The notes beneath the pieces were generated by a model, which was given only the letters and a program-made list of their open reading frames with translations, was not told the DNA's origin and made no database searches. A program made the position numbers and the translations under genes. Positions 30,786 through 42,477 of a stretch of 64,000 bases of DNA are shown piece by piece. Position 1 is the stretch's first letter. Each line of letters begins with the position of its first letter. The stretch is taken from positions 532,465 to 596,464 of the forward strand of contig CAJNDS010002193.1 in the NCBI GenBank assembly GCA_905221605.1, written 5' to 3'. Source of the stretch: Symbiodinium natans (lineage: Eukaryota > Sar > Dinophyceae > Suessiales > Symbiodiniaceae).

Positions 30786-31446
30786 TAGTGCTCAGGGCTT
30801 GCGGCCCAGGGTTGGTTCAAGAGTTGGCCCTGCCAAGTCATTCCCTACGCTCATGCACCGCGTCAATTCGCACGTCCTTCACCCTAAACCCAAAACTGTT
30901 CTCTCCGAAGACTGGGACCCACAGTGGCCCCAATTTCCCTTTTTTTGGGGTTTAGATTCCCCAAAAAGCCAATTTGAACCAAGAAGGGCACCCTTTTTAT
31001 TCCTAGGCTACTCTTGGGTCGCCCTAACACCTAAACCCTACACCCTTAAAAACTACCCCCCCATATAAACCAAAAAAGGAGCACCCTTGTTATTCCAAAG
31101 TTACTCTTGGGCCGAGGAAAAGGTTGAGGCCCTTCATGCCGGGGGTTTTGGGGCTTAGGGTTCAGAATTTAGGGTTTAGGGTTTAGGGTTGGTTTATAAG
31201 GTTTAGGACTCCCAGGATCAGAGTTTGCTGGTTGTTCCAGCACTGTTTCCCCTGCTGGGCGCAGTTGAGAGTGTGGTTCCTCCCACTTCGGACACCACAA
31301 AAATGGCGACCCTGAACCCTGAAAATCCCTCAAGTTCCGACAAACAACCGCCTAAAACTTTCAGCCCAAACAGCCCTAAAATCTCTAAAATTCCCAACCT
31401 TAAATGCTCTTGTAAGCCCTAACAACTCTACAAGTAAGAGAAGCAG

Positions 31447-31485
31447 GTCGCCACGCACCAAACAGCACAGGTCTCCGGCAACCAG
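31447..31485 (+). CDS. Coiled-coil micro-exon (13 codons)
   Basis: A 39-nt, phase-0 exon reads VATHQTAQVSGNQ, with GCAG acceptor and a GC donor (GCCCAG). Same length and same SGNQ ending as 25399. Confidence 0.65.
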
Positions 31486-32739
31486 GCCCAGGGTTTAGGG
31501 GTTTGGGGGGTTTAGGGTTTAGGGTTTAGGGTTTGGGGTTTGGGGTTTGGGGTTTAGGGTTTGGGTTAAGGGCAAATGGAGCTTAGTCAGGGCTTCGGGC
31601 GTCTAGGGCGTCTTGGGGTTGAGGGTTTAGGGGCCCAGGCGGCTTGTCTGCTTTGTTTCAGTCATCTGAAGAAAGCACAGATTTGCGGTTGCGGGGCTGG
31701 GGGGGGGGGGTGAGGGGCGTGGGGGTGGGGACCGAAAGCCCTAAACCCTAAACCCTAAACCCTAAACCCTAAGCCCTAAGCCCTAAACCCTAAACCCTAA
31801 ACCCTCTTGGTCCTAGAGTAAGGACTCCTGGGATGCCTGGGGGGTATGTCAGAAAGCTAGGGGGTCTCTCTGTCTTGGAGGAACTTCCCGTGTGTGCTTT
31901 ACTTGAGGAAGTCTGCAGATCATGCCAGAATCTCAGAAGGACGCAGCACCTTGCCCGGATCTACTCTAAACCCTGCCTGAATGGTTTAGGGTTTAAGTTT
32001 AGGGTTTAGGATTTGGGGTTTGGGGTTTAGGGTTTAGGGTCTGGGGTTTCGGGTTTGGGATTTGGGGTTTGAGGTTTAGTCATACGTCCACCTGAGGAAT
32101 GTGCCCACCGCAAGCGATGACGCCCGGGACTTCGGAGCACCACTCCCTGGCTCAATGCTTGGCTCCGATCCTCACAATCCAGCACCTAGACCTTACCCCT
32201 GAGGCACGAGATCGCCGCGGGGCTCCGACGTCACATCAAGCTCCAGCAGCGCTAGCAGCACCGACGACGAACCTTAACTCGTACACGCTGAACACCCTGA
32301 AGCCCTAAACCCTGAACCCTCTCAAACCCTAACCCCTAAAACTCCCGCCAGCCTTGCGCTCCCTCAAACCCTAAACCCCCACAAGCCCTAAAACCCCTGA
32401 AGCCCTAAACCCTAAACTCCTCATCCATTGTTTCTTGCTTGCTACTGTAGGGGGATCCGAAGTATGGGCCCTTCATTTGTGTCCCTTGTGGTACAATCCT
32501 TATATGTACACTATGATTCAAGGAGGGCCACACTGCGGATCCCTATGAACAGGGGTAAGGAACCACACAAAGGGCCTATGGATCCGACCTGAACCGTAAA
32601 CCCTAGCCCCGAGACTCAGACCTAAACCCTAAACCCTAAACCCTAAACCCTAAACCCTAAACCCTAAACCCTAAACTTGGCCCTAAACCCACACACAAAG
32701 GGGCCCATGGTTTCCGACCTTCGATGCTGCCGGCCACAG

Positions 32740-32799
32740 GTTGCCGAGCAGCTGCAGGGGCAGCTTCGGGCGTCCGAGAAGCGCTGCGCCGACTTGGAG
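32740..32799 (+). CDS. Coiled-coil micro-exon (20 codons)
   Basis: A 60-nt, phase-0 exon reads VAEQLQGQLRASEKRCADLE between CCACAG and a GCCCCT donor. Homologous to 27068. Flanked by CCCTAAA (32622-32672) and TTTAGGG (32815-32945). Confidence 0.75.
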
Positions 32800-33602
32800 G
32801 CCCCTTTTTGGGGGGGTTTAGGGTTTAGGGTTAGGGTTTAGGGTTTAGGGTTTAGGGTTTAGGGTTTAGGGTTTAGGGTTTAGGGTTTAGGGTTTAGGGT
32901 TTAGGGTTTAGGGTTTCGGGTTTCGGGTTAGGGTTTAGGGTTTGGGTTTTTTGTTTTTTCTTGTTTTGTAGTTGTTCTTTTGTTTTTTGGGGTGGGGGGG
33001 GGGGGGTAAGGTTGTAGGGTTTATAGGGTGTTTATGGCGGTTTTTGTAGGTTTCTGACAGTTTTTTTTTTACGGTTTGTTTATAGGGTTTCTATAGGGCG
33101 TGTGAAGCGTTTTTTCGGTTTTTTTGTTTTTACGGTTTTGAATAGGTGTGTAGGTTTTGTATAGGTGTCTTTCAGGGTTTTGGGGTTTGGGTTTTGGAGT
33201 ATAAGGCTTGGGGTTCAGGGTTTGTGTTTTGGAGTTTCGGGTTTAGGGTTTATAGGGTTTTGGAGTTTAGTGTTTGGGGTTGAATTAGGGTTTAGGGTTT
33301 GGGGTATGGGATTAGGGTTTGGGGTTTAGGGCTCAGGGGTTAGGGTTCGGGGTTTTGGGTTTAGGGTGTGGGGTTTGGGGTTAAGGGCTGAGGGGAATGC
33401 GTGAAAATCGGGGCTTTGCCAAGGGTCTTTGATTGGTATGTTCGTACGGTCCGGACTCTTAGGACAGCAATGATATTGCTTTGGATGTAATGAGTCTAAT
33501 GTTTTCTGGTGATTTGATAACTCTAGCTCCTCCCCCCTACCAAATGTAAACCCTGAAGCCCTAAACCCCAAAACCCCAAGCCCGAACAACCTGAAACTAG
33601 AC

Positions 33603-33722
33603 GCGAAGCACTTCCACCAAGTGCGGGCAGCCCTTAGCCCCTCTTGACGATGCAAAACGCCGTCGCCCTTGTCTACTCCAAAGGCGACACGGTCAGCTAC
33701 AATGAGGGTCTTGGGCGAGCAA
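33603..33722 (-). CDS. Possible minus-strand coding fragment
   Basis: On the minus strand a frame reads TLIVADRVAFGVDKGDGVLH... and continues ...RTWWKCFASSFRL. Composition is normal and it lies in a non-repetitive patch, but no splice borders or family are recognised. The longer 149-residue frame around it runs into telomeric repeat on one side. Confidence 0.3.
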
Positions 33723-33862
33723 GCTGGTTTAGGTTTCAGGTGGGGGCGGGGGGCCCCGGGATCACATATATGCATATATGAATTAATTAATAAGTTATTT
33801 AATGAATTACTTACTTAATTAATTACTATTTGCTTATTCATTTATACTCATGCCCCCTTCAG

Positions 33863-33919
33863 TCCGACAAGCTGCAGCTCCTGGAGAAGCTAAGGGCTCA
33901 CGAGGAGGCGGCGGGAAAG
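33863..33919 (+). CDS. Coiled-coil micro-exon (19 codons)
   Basis: A 57-nt, phase-0 exon reads SDKLQLLEKLRAHEEAAGK between CTTCAG and a GTGGTA donor. Good Leu heptads. An AT-rich stretch precedes it, not a telomeric array. Confidence 0.7.
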
Positions 33920-34715
33920 GTGGTAGGGTCCAGGGTTTGCAGTGGGCTTCCAGCAGGTGTTGTGTTATATCTTTTTTGTTTGGTTGTGTGCAGGTGACTG
34001 GGAAAGGGAAGTTATGGTTTTTAAGGGTTTTGGGTTTCGGTTTGACCTACCCCCAAAGCACCTTTGGTAAAGGCCGCGAAGTTCCGCAATGTGCCTGGCT
34101 TGGCTGGTGTAGCTGCTACAAGGCTCAAGCCAGGGAGCGCAGATACGCCAGGAGCAAGAATCCCTCTCGCTTAGAATATGGATCCTAAACCCTGGACCTT
34201 GAATTCTACAAAGAAGCTTATGTCTTGTGCAATGTAAGTTTATGTACACGGTCCTTGTGGGTTGACTGGAGGAGGTGGGAAGGCTAAAACTCTATGCCCT
34301 GAGCCTCCTAATTATCCGACAAAATCTCATCTAGGGTTAAGTTGCATCCCTTCAAGAAGCGACGCACAGCCAGAATACGTCGAATGTGTCGCACGGCCCT
34401 TGTACTGCTAGAGCCGACGCCCGGTCGTCTGAAAACTCAGCACGGAACCTTTGTTTTCGTTGCAGACTCACGCCTTGGGATAGCGTCCTGCAATCCCTAA
34501 TCCCTTCGCCTTCCCGAATCGTGGTAGCTGAAGCGTTGGGAGGTTGGGATTCACTGCCCAGAAGGGCTACAGAATGATGCGGCATGCTAGGCCCCAAAGC
34601 TGTAGTTGCTTTGAATGCTTCAGTTCATTGTGCCTCTAAGCCCTAAGCCTTAAACCTTACACCGCTTAAACCTTAAGCCTTACAACCCCTACACCCCTAA
34701 ATCCTAAGCCCTCAG

Positions 34716-34754
34716 GCTTTGGGCACGGCTCAGCAGAGATGTGCCGAGTTGGAG
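34716..34754 (+). CDS. Coiled-coil micro-exon (13 codons)
   Basis: A 39-nt, phase-0 exon reads ALGTAQQRCAELE between CTCAG and a GCCCCT donor. It resembles the second half of 32740 (SEKRCADLE), with the same donor context. Confidence 0.65.
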
Positions 34755-35448
34755 GCCCCTCCGCCTGACCCCCCCTGTTTGGGGGGCCCTTTCTTTAGCG
34801 CCTAAGCAGCTACGACACAGCACCTCCTATACTAGGACGGGGAGTACTCCCTTTTTTCCTTTTTTTAGGGGTTGGGGTTCCCAAGGAAACCCCCAAAACC
34901 AAAAAGGCTACCCTTTTCATTCCTACGTTACTCCCGGGTCTAGTATATGTCTAGAATGTATTTGGGGGGGGAGGGGGGGGAATCTGGGGTTCATGTAAGG
35001 GGCAGGGCATGAAGCGGGGTATACCCGCCAGTTTGTTTTGCACAACCTGGCTTAAACCTTAAACCCTAGAAGCCCTAGAAGCTCTACAAACCCTGTAAAC
35101 CCTTTTTAAGCCCTATAGACCCTAAACCCTATAAACCCTAAACCCCGTAAGCCCCAAATCCTAACCCCGGGAGCGGAGGCGAACCCTGGAACCCTGATGA
35201 TCCGAAAGCCCTAGTGCCCTTGAAGCCCTAAAACTCTTAGGGTAGTTCCATGGGCTCTTAATGTGGTCACTTACATTCCTTAAAGGGTTCCGTCTGACGT
35301 ATAGGCCTAAGGGGTAGAAAAGGGGTCCCCTTTCAAGTGCCCATATTAACGGACCATGCAACTACCGCAACTACCTTAAGAACGGCCCCGAGTCCGACGC
35401 TCTAAACCACCTGCTTTGCATGTCTCGAACTGAAGAGTGAGCCACAAC

Positions 35449-35549
35449 TTAGGACGTTCCTCCTTATAATTACTAACAGTCCTCCATAGCGAGTATAGTA
35501 CCCCGACTATAACCCCAATTAAGGACGGATAGTATAAGGGGGAGCATCC
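35449..35549. mobile_element. TIR element, family C, copy 2
   Basis: Left end TTAGGACGTTCCTCCTTATA, right end TAGTATAAGGGGGAGCATCC. Internal layout is as in 13079-13186. Confidence 0.75.
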
Positions 35550-35654
35550 CACGCGCTAAGCCCTAAACCCTACACCCTACAACCTACACCCTAAACCCTA
35601 AACCCTAAACCCTAAACCCTAAACCCTAAACCCTAAACCCGAACGATCAAAAAG

Positions 35655-35717
35655 CACAAAGTGCAAGAGGCCGACAAGCAAGCTGCTGCAACAGCCGGAA
35701 GTGCCGATGCAGCCAAG
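35655..35717 (+). CDS. Coiled-coil micro-exon (21 codons)
   Basis: A 63-nt, phase-0 frame reads HKVQEADKQAAATAGSADAA and ends in Lys before a GC donor (GCTGAG). The acceptor is AAAAAG after a CCCTAAA array (35566-35640), with TTTAGGG from 35752. The Ala-rich helix is similar to 36557. Confidence 0.55.
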
Positions 35718-35977
35718 GCTGAGGCCGGCTCCGAGATCGTAGAGTTTGGGGTTTAGGGTTTAGGGTTTAGGGTTTAGGGTTTAGGGTTTAGGGTTTAGGG
35801 TTTAGGGTTTAGGGTTTAGGGTTTAGGGTTTAGGGTTTAGGGTCTAGCATCTAGGGTTTAGGGGTTCGGGGTTAGGGTTTAGTGCTTCGGGAGTCTGACC
35901 TGAAACTTGGGAATTGGGATGCGGCTGTGGGGGGCGCTTCTGCCTCAGGATAGCCAAACGAATCAAGTCGTCGAGGA

Positions 35978-36090
35978 CCCAGGGCAGGCCCTCATTCCTT
36001 TTTTGAGGGTTTAGGTTCCCTTATCAGCCCCTTTAATCGAAAAAAACGGCACCCTTCTTACTCCTAAGTTACTCCTAGGTCTAGCAAGTA
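35978..36090. repeat. TIR element, family B
   Basis: Starts GGACCCAGGGCAGGCCCTCA and ends ACTCCTAGGTCTAG, imperfect inverted ends. The inner GGCACCCTTCTTACTCC is the family hallmark. Other copies: 30930-31015, 34840-34945, 47625-47700, 53128-53256 and 61265-61380. Confidence 0.65.
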
Positions 36091-36556
36091 TATGTGCATG
36101 TACTGGAAGCACAGGCAGATTTTAGCTTACGCTGCTTGTAGGTAGGATTCAGGAACAGAAAAGCCCTAAACCCCAAACCTTCTAACCTCCACCAGAAGCC
36201 TGAACTCCACCAAGGCACCATAGAGTAACCCCTAAACCCTCAACACCCCGAAGGTCCTAAAACCTATCCCAAAGCCCCTACGCTTTGTACCCGAATCCCT
36301 AAACCTTTGCTTCCCTATAGCACCATGTCCCTATTACAGACGCTGAAGCCCATGACCCCCCCCCCCTCCCCCCCAACACAAACCTACATTCCCATTCCTG
36401 AGGTCCTCCGACGCCTTGGGGTTTAGGGTTTAGGGTTTAGGGTTTAGGGTTTAGGGTTTAGGGTTTAGGGTTTAGGGTTTAGGGTTTAGGGTTTAGGGTT
36501 TAGGGTTTAGGGTTCTAAACCTTCCTAAGCCCTAGCCCCTCTTCTAATCGCTCAAG

Positions 36557-36583
36557 GCTGCCCTGCAAAGCAAGGCTGCCGAG
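36557..36583 (+). CDS. Possible coiled-coil micro-exon (9 codons)
   Basis: A 27-nt frame reads AALQSKAAE between CTCAAG and a GCCGGA donor. The downstream GAGGCCGGATCTG echoes the sequence after 35717 (GAGGCCGGCTCCG), so the two loci are related. Very short and tentative. Confidence 0.4.
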
Positions 36584-36758
36584 GCCGGATCTGCTTTTTG
36601 CACGTCAAATTACCCTTTTCCAGACCCCACACCTTACATGCCCGAACCCTATTTTTTGCCTAAACCTGAACCCGCAAGCCCTAAAAACCCTAAAACCCCT
36701 AGACCCCAAAAGTACCTGAGTTCTTTGTTGCGACGTACCTCGGTGCTGGCACTAAACC

Positions 36759-36790
<32 letters not shown>

Positions 36791-36835
36791 ACCCTAAACC
36801 CTAAACCCTAAACCCTAAACCCTAACCTCAACGAG

Positions 36836-36895
36836 GCCCAGCGCGAGTCGGAGCGGCTCAGGGCGGAGAACGCGGGCCTGGAGCGGGACGTCGTT
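36836..36895 (+). CDS. Coiled-coil exon
   Basis: The plus strand reads AQRESERLRAENAGLERDVV and the open frame continues DLARSWNI. The acceptor AACGAG follows a CCCTAAA array (36797-36825), and TTTAGGG starts at 36924. A GA donor at 36896 would give exactly 20 codons, the same as 27068 and 32740, but a later donor is possible. Confidence 0.6.
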
Positions 36896-37292
36896 GACTT
36901 GGCCAGGAGCTGGAACATCTGTTAGGGTTTAGGGTTTAGGGTTTAGGGTTTAGGGTTTAGGGTTTAGGGTTCAGGGTTTCGGGTCAAGGGTTTAGGGTTT
37001 TGGGTGGAGGAGTTTACGAAAATACGGAACCCCCAATATAGTCCACCCAAACAGTTGGATTCCCTTATTATACGAACCCTAATAAGGTACCCGTAGTGTC
37101 GGAAAGTCCCCTCTGGGGGTTGAGCTATGAGAAACAAGCATGTGTTTCAAAAAGAGGTATAGGGCTATTCCTTGTAAACACTGTGTCAACACTTATAAGG
37201 GGTTCTAACGTCACGGGTAAGGGGGGGCTAGATCGAGTGGGCTTCGCGGCCCGCGCAGGTCGGCGCCCGCATTTGGGGCGAAAATCTCGCTC

Positions 37293-37407
37293 TAAACCCT
37301 AAACCCTAAACCCTAAACCCTAAACCCTAAACCCTAAACCCTAAACCCTAAACCCTAAACCCTAAACCCTAAACCCTAAACCCTAAACCCTAAACCCTAA
37401 ACCCTAG
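37293..37407. repeat. Perfect CCCTAAA array
   Basis: About 16 uninterrupted CCCTAAA heptamers. A short frame after it (37412-37445, AAALAVLEAAP) may be another exon, but I could not set its borders. Confidence 0.9.
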
Positions 37408-38139
37408 GCGCAGGCGCGGCCGCGCTTGCTGTCCTCGAAGCTGCCCCCCCACTTTTTGGCTTGTGGGCCCTTGGTGTCTTGTTGAGCCTTCATCCATTGG
37501 AACTTAAACCCTAAACCCTAAACCTAAACCCTAAACTCGAAACGCAACATCCTAAACCGCGCGTTTGGGGTCTACGCTGGCATCATCTTGGGAAGAGTTT
37601 GTTGTGATCAGCTGCCAGACAGTCTGCGGGTTGTAGGGTTTAGGGTGCGGAGTTGCCTTTACGGATTCTTCGGGTTTAGGGTTTAGGGTTTAGGGTTTAG
37701 GGTTTAGGGTTTAGGGTTTAGGGTTTAGGGGGTTTAGGGTTTGGGATTCTGCGGGGGGGGGGGGGGGGGGGTTCGGTTAGTTTCCGAAAGACCTCAGATC
37801 AAAGCCCGGTCGTATTCCGACATGCTGATTGCCTCAAAGGGTTTAATAGGGTGCAAGGTTTCAGATTCAGGGTGTAGCCCTGCGCAAAAAATATCCTTTT
37901 AGGTATCAATATAGGAAAACCTTGGACACAAATTTCAGGTACCAGTCTCCAGCACTGAATAAAGACCCTAACCTGTAGGTATAGACCTCCCGAAACATTA
38001 CCATTTGTCTTTGAACACTTCACGCAATCGACCGTCAGTACTGCCTTGCGCCTATGAAGATTTGGAGTGCTCACCCTAAACCGTAAACCCTAGAACCCAA
38101 AACCATAAAGCCCTAAAGCCTAAAGCCCTAAAACCCTAA

Positions 38140-38236
38140 ACCCCAAACCCCAAACCCCAAACCCCAAACCCCAAACCCCAAACCCCAAACCCCAAACCCC
38201 AAACCCCAAACCCCAAACCCCAAACCCCAAACCCTA
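38140..38236. repeat. CCCCAAA variant array
   Basis: About 13 CCCCAAA units, a homogenised variant (TTTGGGG on the other strand), continuing into normal CCCTAAA. Confidence 0.9.
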
Positions 38237-38814
38237 AACCCTAAACCCTAAACCCTAAACCTTCACCATCGCCGCCTTTGTGTTGAAGGGAGCTTGTGCA
38301 CCGGCCTGGGAAGGTTCTCAAGCTCCACATCACCAAACTTTAAACCCGAACTCAAGCACGGACCCGACGTCCAAAGAGAATGATCTTGAGGGGTTTAGGG
38401 TTTAGGGTTTAGGGTTTAGGGTTCAGGATTTACGGTTCAGGTTTAGGGTTTGGGGGATTAGGGTTTAGAGTTTTCTAAAGGTAGTTTAACATGGTCCCTT
38501 ACCCTGTTTAAAGGCTTCTGATGCATGGGCCCTTGGGTAGGGGTCCCCATCTAAGGGCCCATACTAAGGGACAATGAAGCTACCCTAAGAGGTTTAGGGT
38601 TTAAGGTTTAGGGTTTAGGGTTTAGGGTTTAGGCTTTCGGGCTCCTAACGGGCGCTCTGCTGCCGGCGAGGATGCTCAGCGAGTTGAAAGCTGCAGTGCA
38701 CCAGTGCCCCCAAAGAGTCGGGCTGTAGGGTTTAGGGGCCTTTCGGGGCGAAGGGTCCCCCTAAACCCCAAGCCCTAATACCCTGAACCGTAAACCGTAA
38801 ACCAGAAACCCTAA

Positions 38815-39053
38815 ACACTAAACCCTAAACCCTAAACCCTAAACCCTAAACCCTAAACCCTAAACCCTAAACCCTAAACCCTAAACCCTAAACCCTAAAC
38901 CCTAAACCCTAAACCCTAAACCCTAAACCCTAAACCCTAAACCCTAAACCCTTAAACCTAAACCCTAAACCCTAAACCCTAAACCCTAAACCCTAAACCC
39001 TAAACCCTAAACCCTAAACCCTAAACCCTAAACCCTAAACCCTAAACCCTAAC
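38815..39053. repeat. Longest CCCTAAA array
   Basis: About 34 near-perfect heptamers, the longest array in the window, running up to a candidate exon at 39076. There is no associated subtelomeric sequence or sequence end. Confidence 0.9.
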
Positions 39054-39075
39054 CCGGAATCCAAATCCCCAACAG

Positions 39076-39144
39076 GCCGAAGTATCAAAGCCTTGCCAGG
39101 TACGCTGGCGGCGGGATCGGAGGTTCGTAGCCGCTTGTCTCAAG
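39076..39144 (+). CDS. Possible exon between telomeric arrays
   Basis: After CAACAG, a 69-nt phase-0 frame reads AEVSKPCQVRWRRDRRFVAA and continues CLK to a GC donor. It has the classic flanks: CCCTAAA to 39053 and TTTAGGG from 39172. A shorter reading with a GT donor at 39100 (AEVSKPCQ) is also possible. Confidence 0.4.
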
Positions 39145-42100
39145 GCGCCCCACCGTTGGAGGGATCTTGGGTTTAGGGTTTAGCGTTTAGGGTTTAGGAT
39201 TTTTGGGCTCGGGGTCTTTGGGTTCTACAAACTTTATGAGCTCTGAAAGTTAAACTATACCCTGCACCCTGAATGCCTGTGAACCTTGAAGCCCTAAGCC
39301 GTCCCAAACCCTAAACCCAAATCCCAAAACCCTAGACCTTAAACCCGGTTTTTTTAAGAGGACAACAAGAACACGGGTGTCAGCCTTTCTTGGCGCCCCC
39401 ACAGAAGGGGTCGAGGTTTACTTAAGGTTTGGGCTGCGTCTTCAATTGCCCCTACAGGTCCATGCACCTAAACAAGTACACACACTCAGGCCACAATGCC
39501 ATCATGTTTTCAAGTATCCCAAAGCTCAGAAGCCTTTAACTCAAGGGTTATTAACTCAAGGGTGAGGCTTAGCCCGCCCCCCGACAGTGAGAGGGGGGGG
39601 GGGCGCTTAAGCTAAACCCTAAACCCTAAACCCTAAATCCTAAGCCCTAAGCCCTAAGCCCTAAGCCCTAAACCCCAGGGCCAAGTCCCGGTCCCTCACG
39701 CAACGTTCCTCGTGACCAGAATGCCTCTGGCCAGTCTGGTCGGCCGTTTTGGCTTTGGTTGGGGCTTTGTACGCCTTTGGGCCCCTTGGACGCCCCTTCA
39801 TCTTGATCGTTTGCTTTAGTGAGGTCAGGAAAAACTCTGCAAGAAATTGAGTTTATAGGCTCAAACCTTAAAACGAAAGGGTTTGGGTGGCTTTGCCCTT
39901 GGACGGCGTGGGGTGGGAGAACGTGTTAAGTGGCCCTCCGCACTCGGGCCAGAGCTGCTCTTCGCACCTGACGAAGCTTTCGAGCTTATTCCGCATCCCA
40001 GCCTTCACAGCATCTGCCATATTACAGCAAAACCTGAACCTTACATATACATATATATATATATATATATTGAACCCAAAACCCTACCTAAACCCTAAAC
40101 ACTAAACCCTACACCCTAAACCCTGAACCCTGCATCCCTTGTCCCTAAGTTTTGAAACCTCTCAAGGACCGCCTTCTTTCGGCTCCCTCACTCCGTGGGG
40201 CGCGCCCGCGGACCCGGCCCCAGCCTTGGTGTTGTCTGGGGTTTACGGTTTAGGGTTTAGGGTTTAGGAGGTTTAGGGGCTTAGGGTTTAGGGTTTAGAT
40301 AGGGTTTAGGGCTTAGGAGGTTTAGGGGTTTCGGGTGTAGGGTTTAGGGTTTAGGGTTTGGGGCGTTTGTGGTGCAAGCTTTGGGATCTTGGGATGTTGG
40401 GCTTCGGATTTAGGGCTTAGGGCATTCGAGTTACGGGCTTAGCTTCCCCGAGCTTTTGCCCCCTCCAGGACTGCAAGGCTTTAGGGAACCCGGGTGTAGG
40501 TTTCCTCACGCGGTTCCGCGACGCCGATAGAGTGCCAAAGCTGTACCTCCTAGGGGTTCGAGACCTTAAGCCCTAAACCTTTCGGGAGCGGGTGGCACAA
40601 CGAGCTGGCGCAAGAAGTCGGTACAATGTGTCATAACGGTTATAACCCGAAGTCATAAACCCTAAACCCTCAACAAAGTAACCCTCTCAACCTTCTTTGG
40701 GCCGTCCTGTGTGAATCACGTGGGCAATCTGGGTGCGATTTTGGTTTAGGGTTTAGAGTTGAGGGTTTAGGCTTAATGTTTAGGGTATAATGTGGAGTTA
40801 TATCTATTTCTCTGTAGACCTCCTATGCAGCATCCCCGCCCTCCCCCCCAAGTCCACCCCACCAATGGGTTCAGCCAGGCCTCTTCCCGGGACAGGGTGG
40901 CCTTCATGTGCTTCGGGCTTGTGGGGGTTTAGGGTTTAGGGCTGAGGGTTTAGGGTTGAGGGTGAAGATTTGAGCCCACGGCTTTTTACTCAGCAGGTTT
41001 TGTGAGGGTTCTCCTTGTCGTCAGTCGTGGCAAGCGCAGAGTTTCTCAGACTCACGTGCCTTCACACAGTTTAGGGTTTAGGAGATTTAGGCTTTAGGTT
41101 TTACGCTGTAAAGTCTTCACCCAAACCAAACGCTACTCAAGGGGCCCCAAAGACGAAACCCTAAGCCCGTAACCCAAGGAAGGAGAAAGAAGACGAGGCG
41201 TTGCACAACCAGAGCTGATGTAGCCAGCAACGTGCATGTCCATCGGAGTTGAAGAACTCCAAGATTTATCCGTTTAACCTTAGACCGATATGAAAGTCCT
41301 GACAGATCACCTACTTCTAGGGTTTAGGGTTTAGGGTTTAGTCTTTAGGGTTTAGGGTTCAGAAGCGAAAGCCCCCATGCTCTGAAGCACATGGCTTGAG
41401 CAGAGGGCTTGCCAAGAGATCATGTCGTTGCAGCGAAGCGTGCGTCACGTGCAGAGACGCTCGCAAAAAGAAGTTCGGGTTGGGTAGCCCAGTTTAAGCT
41501 ACCTTACAGGCACCCCTTTTATTCCCAGGCTTCCTGGTAACCCATATCCCCAAACCCTCAACCCTACTAAGAACCCTATAAGTCTTAAGCCCTCGTAGGG
41601 TGATTGGGGGGGTTTAGCAGGACTCAGGGAAGAGTGGTTCAGGTAACAAACCCCGAAAACCTACAGTGAAACCCTAGACCACCTTTTTTGCAGGTTGCTG
41701 AGGATAACAAAACCCTAAGCCCTAAAGTAAAACCCTAAAGCACCTTTTTGAAGGTTGCTGAAGGATTTCTTTAAGGGTTGTTGTTGTAGTAGAATCCTAC
41801 AAAGTAGGTTGGGTTCTTCAGGCAAGCCGGCTGTCCCTAAATCCTAAACCCGAAGCCCTAAACCCTAACTCCTACACCCTAAACCCGAATCATCCGGAAT
41901 CCCTAAACCCTAAACCCTAAACCCTAAACCCTAAACCCTAAACCCTTAGGGCTTTGGGACTCCTCGCCTTTTCATCCTGCTCCGCAGTGCGTGGCTTCAG
42001 AGTTCGTTCATGGTTTTGTTGTTCCACCTACGCCTTAGCACCTGTATAGCCCATATAGGGTTTAGGGTTTAGGGTTTAGGGCTAGGTTCCCTTAAGCCCG

Positions 42101-42272
42101 TAATTAAGCTCTAGAAGCCTTAAACACAGCCTATCTAAGCCCTGAACGACTCCAAGCCCCCCAAAGCCAGACTTCAAGAGCTCAGGTCTCTTTCTCCCAT
42201 ACCTCTCCAGCCCTTATACCAACCCTAGAGCCAGGGAACGCCCGCAGGATTCCCCCAACCCAACTCCCCCGC

Positions 42273-42328
42273 GCAAACGAGCGGGCCCGACGTGCCGCGC
42301 AAGCATGCGCGGAAGCCCAGGACATGAT
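42273..42328 (+). CDS. Coiled-coil exon
   Basis: The plus strand reads ANERARRAAQACAEAQDM, strongly helical. A GT donor follows (GTGAGCG) and, 26 nt later, the family D element at 42356. The 5' border is uncertain because no AG lies next to 42273. From 39145 to 42270 only weak fragments are seen (for example 40590-40618, ERVAQRAGAR). Confidence 0.5.
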
Positions 42329-42355
42329 GTGAGCGTTTGTGTTGTTGTTTAGGGT

Positions 42356-42477
42356 TTACAGCAAACTCCAACAAGTTGGAGCAACCTTACCCCCATAGCC
42401 CAAGAAAGGTATACTGAAGGGAGTTTTCAGCTCTAATCGTCCTTAAGCCATGCTCCAACTTTCTGGGGTTTACTGTA
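42356..42477. mobile_element. Short TIR element, family D, copy 2
   Basis: Left end TACAGCAAACTCCAACAAGT, right end ACTTTCTGGGGTTTACTGTA. Same architecture as 54-168. It sits just inside the 5' end of an intron. Confidence 0.75.

Noticed and set aside
38815-39053. A chromosome end or telomere fusion
   Set aside because: Arrays of this kind occur dozens of times across the window in both orientations, next to exons, and are short. Nothing marks this one as terminal.
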